Shown here piece by piece: positions 16,830-24,536 of a DNA stretch of 64,000 bases (position 1 is its first letter; every line of letters starts with the position of its first letter). A program made the position numbers and the translations under genes. This DNA is from DATJGR01 sp963812255 (GTDB taxonomy: Bacteria; Pseudomonadota; Gammaproteobacteria; Pseudomonadales; Azotimanducaceae), in contig CAWEUM010000002.1 of the NCBI GenBank assembly GCA_963812255.1, positions 1 to 64,000 on the forward strand, read 5' to 3'. Below the pieces are notes generated by a model. The model did not search any database and had not been told where the DNA came from. It saw nothing but the letters and a program-made list of their open reading frames with translations.

Positions 16830-17570
16830 CTACTCGTTCCAATACGGCGCTTTGCTGTAGTGCGTGAATAGTTCGGCTTCCTGCTCTCGCGACATCGGCA
16901 GCTCGAATCGCTTCGCGGATCGAATCTGCTCACGTAGCACATCGACGGTGACGGAACGTTCCAACCAGGACACTCGCTCGATCCATTGGGTCGGCAACAG
17001 CACTGTCGGGCCAGGCAGCCATTTTCGGACGTCTATCGCTAGATAGCGCACGACCCAATCATGCGTGTCGATCACGCAGTCGCGGACTCGACCGAGTTCG
17101 CCGTCGGCCGCGGCGATTCCGTAGCCAGATATTTCGTCGACGGAGCGCAGGTGGTTCTCCTCGTCGGCGTCCGAGGGCGGTTTCGGGCGGTCGATCCGGG
17201 TCGTCAGCGGGGCGGGATGCGCGACACCGCTGGACAGACCGACACCGATCCAATACGGCGGATAGTTGAAATACTGGTTGTAACGCCGCTCGTAGTCGCG
17301 TGAAACGGTACGGTCGGTGTCGATCCCGGGTGCACGCTCGATTTGATGCTTGCTCAGGTCAACAGGAATCCGTTTCGCTCCGATGTCGGGTGAGCTCGCC
17401 GACAGCGGAGAGATCAGGACGCGCCTGCCGGGCAACCACTTGTGCGTGTCGATCTCGAGATAGCGGATCGTCAACGATTGGTCGTCGAACAGAAAATCAC
17501 GCACACGTCCAATCTCGCCGTCGCGCGCATCCAGCACGAAATGTTTCAGATCTGATGCCGCATTGAGCAT
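16830..17570 (-). CDS. Protein with two PRC-barrel domains
   Basis: 246 residues, ATG at 17570 with AGGAGG upstream. Two PRC-barrel copies are visible. The first (residues about 5-75) has HFVLDARDGEIGRVRDFLFD and RYLEIDTHKWLPGRRVLIS. The second (about 145-215) has GYGIAAADGELGRVRDCVID and RYLAIDVRKWLPGPTVLLP. The linker is Pro-rich and polar. PRC barrels are small beta-barrels that mediate protein or RNA contacts. Double-PRC proteins like this occur near stress genes in proteobacteria, as here. Molecular partner unknown. Confidence 0.88.
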   Translation of the reverse strand: MLNAASDLKHFVLDARDGEIGRVRDFLFDDQSLTIRYLEIDTHKWLPGRRVLISPLSASSPDIGAKRIPVDLSKHQIERAPGIDTDRTVSRDYERRYNQYFNYPPYWIGVGLSSGVAHPAPLTTRIDRPKPPSDADEENHLRSVDEISGYGIAAADGELGRVRDCVIDTHDWVVRYLAIDVRKWLPGPTVLLPTQWIERVSWLERSVTVDVLREQIRSAKRFELPMSREQEAELFTHYSKAPYWNE

Positions 17571-17598
17571 GTCGCCTCCTGTTGGCTGTCGTGTCTAT

Positions 17599-17811
17599 TC
17601 AAATGTCGCTCGAGTCGTCGATCGTGCGGGACATCTGCTTGAGCTTCTCGGAGACCGCGTCACCGTGCGCGGTACCGGCCGCCTCCAGTTCCGGAACACC
17701 GGAAATTGCGGCCAGTCCGTGGAACAGTTACGCGAGGGTGTCATTCCACTCGAGCATCTAGGCTTCGCCGTAACACACGAAGGTGTCACGCGGATGCGGT
17801 TCGGTGTTCAT
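17599..17811 (-). pseudogene. Small gene interrupted by two nonsense codons
   Basis: ATG at 17811 has a near-perfect AGGAGGAG site upstream. The 70-codon frame ends at a TGA at 17599. It reads MNTEPHPRDTFVCYGEA, TAG, MLEWNDTLA, TAA, then LFHGLAAISGVPELEAAG and AHGDAVSEKLKQMSRTIDDS. Both stops are one C-to-T change from glutamine codons (CAG, CAA), and the rest has good coding character. No family recognised. The SD and composition argue that it was a real short gene, now decayed. It diverges from the sigma-54 regulator. Confidence 0.55.
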
Positions 17812-17969
17812 CGAGTGCCTCCTCCTGTGCTGCCAGCGTGCAATGCGCCGGATCTCTTCAGACATACCTCAGATACGAAAGTGCAAGATCCAGGCCGGTC
17901 GATCTCACCCGTCAGCGAACGCAAAGCAATCGTGGTATTTTCGTGGCTTGGATACCGAGTCGATCGCGT

Positions 17970-19343
17970 ATGAGTGACACTGGATTGCGCGCGCTGATCG
18001 TGGACGAACCGGGTGACCACACCGACCACCTCGAGTCGTTGCTGACGGCGCAAGGGTTCGTCTGTGACGTTGCCGAAAGCCTTGGCGACGCGCGTGCTCG
18101 CCTGCTGGCGCACGATTATCGCGTGGCATTCGTGGTGCTCGACTGCGGCGGGGAAGACTGTCTCGAGTTACTCGAAGAAGGCCTGCTCGACGACGTCGAC
18201 GAGCTGTTGCTGATGAACGACGTTGACGATCCGGACCGCGTCCGGCGCGGCATCGCGGCAGGCGCCACTTACTTTTCCTGCAAACCGTTCGACGCCCACC
18301 TGGTCACCACGCTGTTGCGGGACCTCATGGCAGAACGCTCCGATCGCGACGATTTACCGGATTCGCGCTCGACGTGCGCGGTACAATTCGGTCTGCTGCG
18401 CGGCGATTCGCCGCCGATGCGAAGACTGTATCGAATCATTCGTAAGGTTGCCCAGACGAGCGCGAATGTTTTCATCGTCGGCGCAAGCGGTACGGGCAAG
18501 GAACTCGTTGCCCGCACGCTGCACCAGATGAGCGATCGAGCCGACCAGCCCTTTCTTGCGATCAACTGTGGCGCCATCGTCAAGGAACTGTTCGAAAGCG
18601 AGCTGTTCGGACACGAGAAGGGTAGTTTCAGTGGCGCATCTCGACGTCACGCCGGGTTCTTCGAGCGCGCGGATAAGGGCATCCTGTTTCTCGATGAAAT
18701 CACCGAGATGCCATTGGAACTGCAGGTCAAGCTGCTCCGGATCCTCGAATCGGGCAGCTTCCGGCGCGTCGGTGGTGAAGTCGATCTGTCGAGCGATGTC
18801 CGCATCATTGCAGCGTGCAACCGTGACCCGGCCGATGCGATCGCCCAAGGCAGCTTTAGGGAAGATCTGTACTACCGGGTCGCGAGTTTTCCAATCAAGC
18901 TACCGCCGCTGCGCGACCGTGGCGACGACATCATCGGACTTGCGCACTATTTTCTGGGTGAATTGGGTGAGGAAAGCGGCGTGCACAAAACGCTGTCTGA
19001 CGATGCGATCGAGCGACTCGGAAGTTATGAGTGGCCGGGAAACGTCCGTGAACTGATCGCGGTGATCGAACGTGCTTATGTGTTGGCCAACGATACCATC
19101 GAGTCGCGCCATTTGATCGGCATCGAGAAAAGCATGCCCGATGCAGGTGCGGCGAAGAACGGATATCTGCGAATCGCGCTAGGCGACTCGATCGGAGACG
19201 CCGAGCGGAAACTGATCTTCGCGACCCTCCAAGCCAACGGCGGGGACAAGAAACGAGCCGCAAAGACGCTGGGTGTTTCGCTGAAAACGCTATACAACCG
19301 CCTGAATGAATACGACGAATCATGCCGGGATCAGCAATCCTGA
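17970..19343 (+). CDS. Sigma-54-dependent response regulator (NtrC family)
   Basis: 457 residues starting MSDTGLRALIVDEPGDH at 17970. The receiver domain (1-120) has D58 (VVLDCGG) as likely phospho-acceptor and K105 in SCKPFD. The AAA+ domain (about 140-370) has Walker A GASGTGKE (171-178), Walker B ILFLDE (238-243) and an arginine-finger region FREDLYYRV. The sigma-54 contact loop reads GSFSGA (218-223) instead of GAFTGA. A Fis-type helix-turn-helix ends the protein (DKKRAAKTLGVSLKTLYNRL). No cognate histidine kinase is adjacent. It probably controls stress genes in this island (inference). Confidence 0.93.
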   Translation: MSDTGLRALIVDEPGDHTDHLESLLTAQGFVCDVAESLGDARARLLAHDYRVAFVVLDCGGEDCLELLEEGLLDDVDELLLMNDVDDPDRVRRGIAAGATYFSCKPFDAHLVTTLLRDLMAERSDRDDLPDSRSTCAVQFGLLRGDSPPMRRLYRIIRKVAQTSANVFIVGASGTGKELVARTLHQMSDRADQPFLAINCGAIVKELFESELFGHEKGSFSGASRRHAGFFERADKGILFLDEITEMPLELQVKLLRILESGSFRRVGGEVDLSSDVRIIAACNRDPADAIAQGSFREDLYYRVASFPIKLPPLRDRGDDIIGLAHYFLGELGEESGVHKTLSDDAIERLGSYEWPGNVRELIAVIERAYVLANDTIESRHLIGIEKSMPDAGAAKNGYLRIALGDSIGDAERKLIFATLQANGGDKKRAAKTLGVSLKTLYNRLNEYDESCRDQQS

Positions 19344-19366
19344 TGCGGTTTGCGGCAGTCTCTAGA

Positions 19367-19400
19367 TGGCACGCTGCAAACGTTGCGTTGCAGCGTGCCA
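19367..19400. terminator. Perfect hairpin between convergent genes
   Basis: TGGCACGCTGCAA (19367-19379) pairs perfectly with TTGCAGCGTGCCA (19388-19400) across an 8-base loop. It sits 23 bases after the regulator stop and 32 bases from the stop of the opposing gene. No U-run follows on either strand, so intrinsic termination is plausible but not textbook; it may also protect 3' ends. Confidence 0.6.
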
Positions 19401-19432
19401 ACGGGAGTACCTCTATCTAGGCGTGGGTTCGG

Positions 19433-19723
19433 CTAGCCGTAGCGCTTCGTCGCGTTGTCGAGCGCTTGCGACATCGCATCCCAAGCCTTTTCGGCGCCTT
19501 TCTTCGCGTCGTCGAAGGCGTCGGCGGTCGCGTTTTGTACGCGCTTCAACGCGTCTTCTGCGGAACTTCGCTTCTGTTTCAGTTCGTCGATCTGCTTCTG
19601 CAGCGAGAGGCGAGCGTCTGCGTCGGCTTCTTTCGCTTTGGCTGAGAGCCGGCTCACTTCTGCTTCCGCCTGGTCAATCTTGGCGCTTACCTTGTCGACC
19701 ATCGCCTGTTGTTTGGAATCCAT
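19433..19723 (-). CDS. Small coiled-coil protein
   Basis: 96 residues from ATG 19723, with AGGAGG at the right spacing; the longer upstream extension is rejected. Almost the whole chain is a charged heptad helix: MVDKVSAKIDQAEAEVSRLS, KQIDELKQKRSSAEDALKRV, then a less charged amphipathic tail AEKAWDAMSQALDNATKRYG. It resembles short stress-associated helical proteins, but no family is certain. It lies between the sigma-54 regulator and sodB. Confidence 0.75.
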   Translation of the reverse strand: MDSKQQAMVDKVSAKIDQAEAEVSRLSAKAKEADADARLSLQKQIDELKQKRSSAEDALKRVQNATADAFDDAKKGAEKAWDAMSQALDNATKRYG

Positions 19724-19861
19724 GTATGCCTCCTGTGCATTTCGATAAATACGACTTCGCGGAACGTTGTCGTAGGAACTACTACAAGAATCGTTACAAG
19801 AACCGTGCCGGAATCTGGTTTGGGTTGGCTGTCCCTTACCGGCATTGGGCCGGAACACATC

Positions 19862-19887
19862 GTGCATAAGCGTTGTGCATAAGCGTT
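19862..19887 (+). repeat. 13-bp tandem duplication upstream of sodB
   Basis: GTGCATAAGCGTT occurs twice back to back (19862-19874, 19875-19887), ending 25 bases before the sodB start. A second pair, TACAAGAA at 19783 and 19795, lies upstream. These could be operator half-sites or a simple slippage duplication. Confidence 0.6.
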
Positions 19888-19912
19888 CAGAGACAAACAA
19901 CAGGAGATCGAT

Positions 19913-20506
19913 ATGCAATTCAAACTCGAGCCATTGCCATTCGAAGCCGATGCCTTACAACCATTCATCGGCGCGCGCACGGTAGAGATACACCACGGCA
20001 AACACCATGCGGGTTACGTGAAGAAGCTTGATGCCGCGCTGACCGACGCGCGCAGGGACTGGTCGTTGGAGAAAATCGTCACGAGCAGTAACGGCTCTGT
20101 GTTCAACCTTGCCGCACAGGTCTGGAACCACAATTTCTACTGGCAATGCCTATCGCCGAAGCAAACGGCGGGGCCAACGGAGCAACTGGCCCATCTGCTC
20201 GCTTGTGACTTCGACGGCGTCGACGCGTTCAAGCGAGCCTTCGCTGAAGCCGCTGCGAACGAATTTGGCTCGGGATGGGCATGGCTCGCGCACAACGGCG
20301 TCACCGGTGGTCTGGAAGTATTCAGTACCACCGACGCAGTCAATCCGCTGACGAGCGGCCGCACACCGCTTCTCACGCTCGACGTATGGGAGCACGCCTA
20401 CTACCTGGACTACCAGAACGAACGCGCGCGCTACATTGATGCGTTTCTCGACGGCCACATCAATTGGCCGTTCGCGTCGAGCAATCTGGACGCTGCGCTG
20501 CGCTGA
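19913..20506 (+). CDS. sodB: Superoxide dismutase, Fe type
   Basis: 197 residues, ATG at 19913 after ACAGGAGATCGAT. It catalyses dismutation of superoxide in the cytoplasm. Metal ligands and signatures are visible: H27 in VEIHHGKHHAGYV, the second His in VWNHNFYWQCLSP, and Asp/His in DVWEHAYYLDYQN, the family signature. The AAQVWNHNFYW context is typical of the iron form. It is followed 78 bases later by encapsulated ferritin and the encapsulin shell, linking superoxide removal to iron storage. Its C-terminus carries no obvious encapsulin-targeting motif. Confidence 0.95.
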   Translation: MQFKLEPLPFEADALQPFIGARTVEIHHGKHHAGYVKKLDAALTDARRDWSLEKIVTSSNGSVFNLAAQVWNHNFYWQCLSPKQTAGPTEQLAHLLACDFDGVDAFKRAFAEAAANEFGSGWAWLAHNGVTGGLEVFSTTDAVNPLTSGRTPLLTLDVWEHAYYLDYQNERARYIDAFLDGHINWPFASSNLDAALR

Positions 20507-20584
20507 GAGTTTGTAGATTTTGCGCTCTACGCAGGCTCGGCTTGTAGCGTTTACAACATATCTAGACTAGAGGACTTGAAACCT

Positions 20585-20950
20585 ATGGCGAGCGATGGAT
20601 TTCATGGAGACCGCAGCACATTGTCCGACACAACCATCGAGATGCACCGTGCGACGACGTCTCTGATCGAAGAGTTCGAAGCGGTCGATTGGTATCGGCA
20701 ACGTGCTGATGCGTGCGCCGACGACGCCTTGAAGCAGGTGCTGTTGCACAACATGGACGAAGAACTCGAGCACGCCGCTATGGTGTTGGAGTGGATGCGG
20801 CGGAACGACGCACGCGTCGACCATCACCTCGGCGCACATTTGTTCAACGACGAACCCATCGTGACTCGGACGCATGTCGAGGACGTTGTGAAACCTCTTC
20901 GCGACGCCGCGGGTCGTTTGCCAATCCGTTCGTTGATTTCACGGCTCTAA
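20585..20950 (+). CDS. Encapsulated ferritin-like protein (EncFtn cargo)
   Basis: 121 residues from ATG 20585. Two helices carry the EncFtn iron-binding pattern: IEEFEAVDWYRQRADACADD, then LLHNMDEELEHAAMVLEWMR (E..EH), and LFNDEPI. EncFtn forms a decameric ring with ferroxidase sites and only stores iron when housed inside an encapsulin. The tail GRLPIRSLISRL fits the G-x-L-x-I-x-x-L shell-docking peptide. The shell gene starts 14 bases after its stop. Confidence 0.93.
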   Translation: MASDGFHGDRSTLSDTTIEMHRATTSLIEEFEAVDWYRQRADACADDALKQVLLHNMDEELEHAAMVLEWMRRNDARVDHHLGAHLFNDEPIVTRTHVEDVVKPLRDAAGRLPIRSLISRL

Positions 20951-20964
20951 CTGGAACTACGAAT

Positions 20965-21768
20965 ATGGATCATCTATTACGAGACATTGCGCCCGTAGCC
21001 GCGCACGCCTGGCAATGTCTGGATGCTGAAGCGACCGACGCGCTGCGTACCACATTGACTGCGCGCAAACTGTTCGAAGTCACCGATCCGCTCGGTTGGG
21101 ATACGTCGGCCGTCAATGGAACTGGAGCCAAAATCGCGAATGGCACATTGGTGCAGGGCGCCAGTGTGTTCGTGCGCCAGGTACATCGCATGGTCGAAAT
21201 CAAAGTGCCGTTCGAAGTCGAACGGGTGCAGCTCGATGCGCTTGCGCGCGGCGCGAAGGGTGTGAAACTCGACGCGGTCAGTGCGGCGGCGCGCACTGCA
21301 GCGTTGGCGGAAGATAGATTGATTTTTGACGGTCTTGAGGGGGCCGACATCGACGGTGCCATCAAGCGGGACGGAGCGCTGTTGCTGCCCGACAACGTCG
21401 ACGATCTGCCTCGCGCGGTGTCGCGCGCACTTGCAACGCTGCGCGATCGCGGGGTGGAAGGCCCCTACGTGGTGGCGCTGGCGCCGCATTTCTTCGAGGC
21501 CCTCGGCAACGCAACGATCGGTGGCTATCCGGTTTCCAAACACGTCGAGCGACTGGTGGACGGTCCATTGGTCTGGGCGCCGGCATTGGAGGGGGGCGTG
21601 GTCGCGAGTCGCCGCGGCGGCGACTTCGAGATTTGTCTCGGCGCCGACTTTGCGGTTGGTTACACCGGCCACACCAACAAATCGGTTGAGTTTTACATTG
21701 AAGAACTGCTCAGCCTCGTGTGCCTTGGTCCGGAGGCGTGTATTGGTTTGCAACGTGCAGCGCAATGA
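20965..21768 (+). CDS. Encapsulin shell protein (family 1, HK97 fold)
   Basis: 267 residues from ATG 20965 (MDHLLRDIAPVAAHAWQCLD); the longer open frame upstream overlaps the cargo gene and is rejected. Length and motifs match classical encapsulins: ARKLFEVTDPLGWDTSAVNG near residue 35, VRQVHRMVEIKVPFEV, ARTAALAEDRLIFDGLEGAD near 125, and the C-terminal ADFAVGYTGHTNKSVEFYIE. It assembles into a protein nanocompartment; with the EncFtn gene immediately upstream it should be an iron-mineralising compartment. It converges on nhaA. Confidence 0.95.
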   Translation: MDHLLRDIAPVAAHAWQCLDAEATDALRTTLTARKLFEVTDPLGWDTSAVNGTGAKIANGTLVQGASVFVRQVHRMVEIKVPFEVERVQLDALARGAKGVKLDAVSAAARTAALAEDRLIFDGLEGADIDGAIKRDGALLLPDNVDDLPRAVSRALATLRDRGVEGPYVVALAPHFFEALGNATIGGYPVSKHVERLVDGPLVWAPALEGGVVASRRGGDFEICLGADFAVGYTGHTNKSVEFYIEELLSLVCLGPEACIGLQRAAQ

Positions 21769-21831
21769 ACTGGAATTGGGCACGATTCTCGATGTGCGTT
21801 GCCGAGGCCGTGTTGCGGAGGCGTGCCGCCA

Positions 21832-23199
21832 TCACGATGACGGGTTCTGGCAGGCCCAACGCAGCCATGCGTAACCGAGCACACCAGCCAGTACCGACGT
21901 GCCAATGACGCATTGCTTGGCGATTTCGAGCAGTTGAGGGTGATCGGCGAAGCTCAACGTCGCGATGAACAGCGACATCGTGAAGCCGATCCCCCCGAGC
22001 ATTGCCAGACCGATCAGGTGCCGCCAGGTCAAAGTCGCGGGCAATTCCGCGATACGGGTCAGCTTGCCGAGCGCAATGCCGCTGAGAATCCCCAGCGGTT
22101 TGCCGATCAGCAGTCCGAGCAGGATCGCGGTACTCAGGCCGCTGGCCCACGCGACCTTCAGCGCATCGCCGGACACGGCGACACCTGCGTTCATCAGCGC
22201 GAACGTCGGCATCACGACGAAGCTGATCGGCTTCTGCAGTCGGGTCTCCCAACGGCGGAGCGGAGCGGTGGCTTCGGATGCCACGTGCAACACGTCGCGC
22301 GCGATGTCGTGCTGCTCGGGTTGTTCGAGAATTGTCGCGGTGGCAGTGTCGTGTTTTTCTTTGAAGCGCTCGATCTTCTCTTCGATCTTCTCGACGAACG
22401 ATCGACGGGCAATCGCCGGACGTACCGGGGCGGCGCACGCAACCACAACGCCGGCCAACGTGCCATGCAGGCCCATCCGCAGAAACAGCGCCCACAGCAC
22501 CACACCGACGACAAGATATCCCACACCGCTTCTGACACCGCCCAGATTCAAAGCGAACAACACCGCAAGGCACAAAGAGACCGGAATCAGAGGTGCGGTA
22601 TCGAACTGCGATGTGTACCCGATCGCAATGACGACGATTGCGCCGAGGTCGTCGACCACTGCCAAACCAACCAGAAAGGCGCGCGCCGACGCGGGGATCC
22701 GGTTGCCCAACAGCACCAGCAACATCAGCGCGAACGCGGTGTCCGTGGCAACTGGGATGGCCCATCCCTTGCTGATCTCGTGCGTGTCCGCAGCCGCTAG
22801 AAAGAGCGCTGCGGGTAACAGCATGCCACCGCTTGCGGCACACAACACCGCCGACGCATTGCGCAGTTGGCGCAGCTGACCAACGAGCAATTCGCGCTTC
22901 AGTTCGAGCCCAAGCAGGAAGAAGAACAACGCCATCAAGCCGTCGTTCACCCAGTGTTGAAGCGTCATTTGGAACGTCACGCCGGCCAGCTTCAGACCGA
23001 ACTCGATGTGTAGCAGGTCGAAGTACGCGTGGTTCCAGCGTGAATTGGCGATGACCACCGCTGCGAAGGTCGTGCACAGGAGCAGCCACCCGCACGAACT
23101 CTCGGTACCGATGAAATCGCGAAATGGTTCCGACAGCCGATTCGCGGTTTTCTCGAGCGGCGCGTGGACACCCTCCGGCGGCGTATTCGGAGAATCCAC
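21832..23199 (-). CDS. nhaA: Na+/H+ antiporter NhaA
   Basis: 455 residues from GTG 23199, preceded by AGGTGG; a longer frame to 23322 would overlap the upstream PRC gene. NhaA exports sodium in exchange for protons. Signatures: ALFFFLLGLELKRELL, IPVATDTAFALMLLVL, and FLVGLAVVDDLGAIVVIAIG with the paired transport aspartates. A hydrophilic loop (about residues 270-315) is followed by PISFVVMPTFALMNAGV and MLGGIGFTMSLFIATLSF. It lies eight bases after a small PRC-barrel gene, likely one operon. Confidence 0.96.
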   Translation of the reverse strand: MDSPNTPPEGVHAPLEKTANRLSEPFRDFIGTESSCGWLLLCTTFAAVVIANSRWNHAYFDLLHIEFGLKLAGVTFQMTLQHWVNDGLMALFFFLLGLELKRELLVGQLRQLRNASAVLCAASGGMLLPAALFLAAADTHEISKGWAIPVATDTAFALMLLVLLGNRIPASARAFLVGLAVVDDLGAIVVIAIGYTSQFDTAPLIPVSLCLAVLFALNLGGVRSGVGYLVVGVVLWALFLRMGLHGTLAGVVVACAAPVRPAIARRSFVEKIEEKIERFKEKHDTATATILEQPEQHDIARDVLHVASEATAPLRRWETRLQKPISFVVMPTFALMNAGVAVSGDALKVAWASGLSTAILLGLLIGKPLGILSGIALGKLTRIAELPATLTWRHLIGLAMLGGIGFTMSLFIATLSFADHPQLLEIAKQCVIGTSVLAGVLGYAWLRWACQNPSS

Positions 23200-23207
23200 T
23201 AATCCAC

Positions 23208-23408
23208 CTAGGGTTTGAGTACGAAGCCGCAAGATGTCACGGCGACCTCGGACCACTCGAGCCATATCCGCGCCTGCGCCGATCGTCTGACGATCACGTG
23301 TGCGACCTGGCCTGTCGCGCAATTGACCACCATCTCATCGATCCAACCGACGAGATTGCCGTCGACATCGACGACGGTGTCGTCGATGAGCCGGGAGATC
23401 TGTTTCAT
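23208..23408 (-). CDS. Small PRC-barrel protein
   Basis: 66 residues from ATG 23408 (GGAAG upstream); an ATG seven codons earlier (23429) is possible. It reads KQISRLIDDTVVDVDGNLVG, then a WIDEMVVNCATGQVAHVIV strand pair, typical of a single PRC barrel. Its stop is eight bases before nhaA, so co-transcription is likely. It may bind the antiporter or another membrane-proximal partner (inference). Confidence 0.75.
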   Translation of the reverse strand: MKQISRLIDDTVVDVDGNLVGWIDEMVVNCATGQVAHVIVRRSAQARIWLEWSEVAVTSCGFVLKP

Positions 23409-23519
23409 CGCTCGCGCTTCCGGGTTCATCAAATGGAACCGAGCAAGATGCGTTCCAACGCCTTCGCTGGTTGATTGTCGAACCAGGCGCGCCGTGCGGC
23501 ACGATCACAGTTGGCGGCA

Positions 23520-23885
23520 CCTAAGATGCCGAGGAGATCATCTCTGAATCGGACCTCGCGTTGGGTTCGGTCACCGCGGAGCCGGTGCTGGCCGATGCGT
23601 CGTGTGACGTGTTGTTCGTGCGCCATGAGGCCTCCGACGCCGAGGTGCGCGACCGGTCGATACGCGGGGTCCCTGCGTTCGATCCGGAGCGGGTCCTTGC
23701 CGATCCGCAACGTATGTTCGATTCGCCCGAATGCTGTGGGCAAAGCGCACGGGCTAAGTGTTGCGATACGCAAACGCATTCTGAAAGCCTGGGAACAGGA
23801 CGTGCGCGCTCAGATGGTCGAAGCGCGTCGATGCCAATGTACTCTGTTAGATCGGTGCCGCCAGATCATGGCTCAGTGGCGATGA
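23520..23885 (+). pseudogene. Universal stress protein remnant joined to a decayed small protein
   Basis: From about 23555 one frame reads LGSVTAEPVLADASCDVLFV, the C-terminal strand of a UspA-type protein, without the ATP-binding N-terminus. It runs directly into VPAFDPERVLADPQRMFDSP. The matching continuation, LSVAIRKRILKAWEQDVRAQ, lies in another frame, so a frameshift near 23740 is needed. The second part resembles a small helical protein (ADP...ILR.WE.DAR) often found beside Usp genes, from memory. Neither part is intact. Confidence 0.55.
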
Positions 23886-24275
23886 GCCGGAATCGCGCCG
23901 CAGTACCGCGACTAATTGAAACCGTTGGCACCACGGATCGATTGGCGAATCCCGTAGCCGTCTGTCCGGCGGCGGTTCCGGCTCCTTCACTTTGGGCGAA
24001 CTCGGCCGCGGATCCTTCACTGGGGCCGGCGGTTCTTCGGTGTCCGGTACTGGTGGCTTTTCGCGATCGGAGTCCGACGCTTTGAGCGGCGAGGAATTGA
24101 TCGGTTTCGGCTTCGGATCACCAACCCTGCCGGGCGTGGGTGGCTTCGGCGGAATCGGCGGCGCCGGCCGCTCCGGGGGAATTTTCTCCCGGTCGGGTTG
24201 TTTACCAGGCAACGGTCTCGGCTGCGGCGGTTGGTTGGGTTTTAGCGGCTCACGTTGAGATCTTGTGGCAGTCAT
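23847..24275 (-). CDS. Proline-rich hypothetical protein
   Basis: 142 residues from ATG 24275 (MTATRSQREPLKPNQPPQPR). Over a quarter is proline, with Lys/Asp/Glu between: PERPAPPIPPKPPTPGRVGD, EEPPAPVKDPRPSSPKVKEP. No signal peptide or domain. Low-complexity frames like this can arise by chance on the antisense of a Gly-rich frame, and no clear ribosome site is visible. An actual product is possible but unproven. Confidence 0.4.
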   Translation of the reverse strand: MTATRSQREPLKPNQPPQPRPLPGKQPDREKIPPERPAPPIPPKPPTPGRVGDPKPKPINSSPLKASDSDREKPPVPDTEEPPAPVKDPRPSSPKVKEPEPPPDRRLRDSPIDPWCQRFQLVAVLRRDSGSSPLSHDLAAPI

Positions 24276-24365
24276 CGGGTACAAACCATTTACGGCGTTC
24301 TTGAAAGAGCCGCAAGATTCGTACCACTTCGAAGACGGGTCGCCAATAGGCCCAACGATGCCATC

Positions 24366-24536
24366 ATGGCGCACGGCCGATGTGTCCGATTGCCTCACGA
24401 TACGGTGAATAGATCTTGCCCTGTGTGCGGTGACGTCGCATTGTGCGTGGGAGGTGCACACCCACGTTCGGTGCGCAGCGTGTGTTCGAACTGTTTTCAA
24501 GGGAGGTTACGTGATGTCCTCAGACCATCGCGCTGA
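24366..24536 (+). CDS. Possible small zinc-ribbon protein
   Basis: 56 codons from ATG 24366. It has two CxxC knuckles: CPVCGD and, about 20 residues later, CSNCFQG. This spacing suits a zinc ribbon. There is no good ribosome site, and its end overlaps the HiPIP start by 23 bases, so it may be chance or a translated leader coupling to the HiPIP gene. Confidence 0.3.
   Translation: MAHGRCVRLPHDTVNRSCPVCGDVALCVGGAHPRSVRSVCSNCFQGRLRDVLRPSR

Noticed and set aside
17599..17811. Stop codon reassignment (TAG/TAA read as Gln)
   Set aside because: Ordinary genes here use TAA, TAG and TGA as genuine stops, so decay is far more likely.
19367..19400. Sigma-54 promoter suggested by TGGCACG
   Set aside because: The -12 TTGC element is not at the right distance; the word is part of a perfect hairpin between convergent genes.
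21710..23095. 461-codon minus-strand frame
   Set aside because: Shadow of nhaA in another frame; Arg-rich, with no membrane pattern.
23992..24258. Glycine-rich plus-strand frame
   Set aside because: Antisense of the proline-rich frame; Gly-rich low complexity is what the complement of Pro codons gives.
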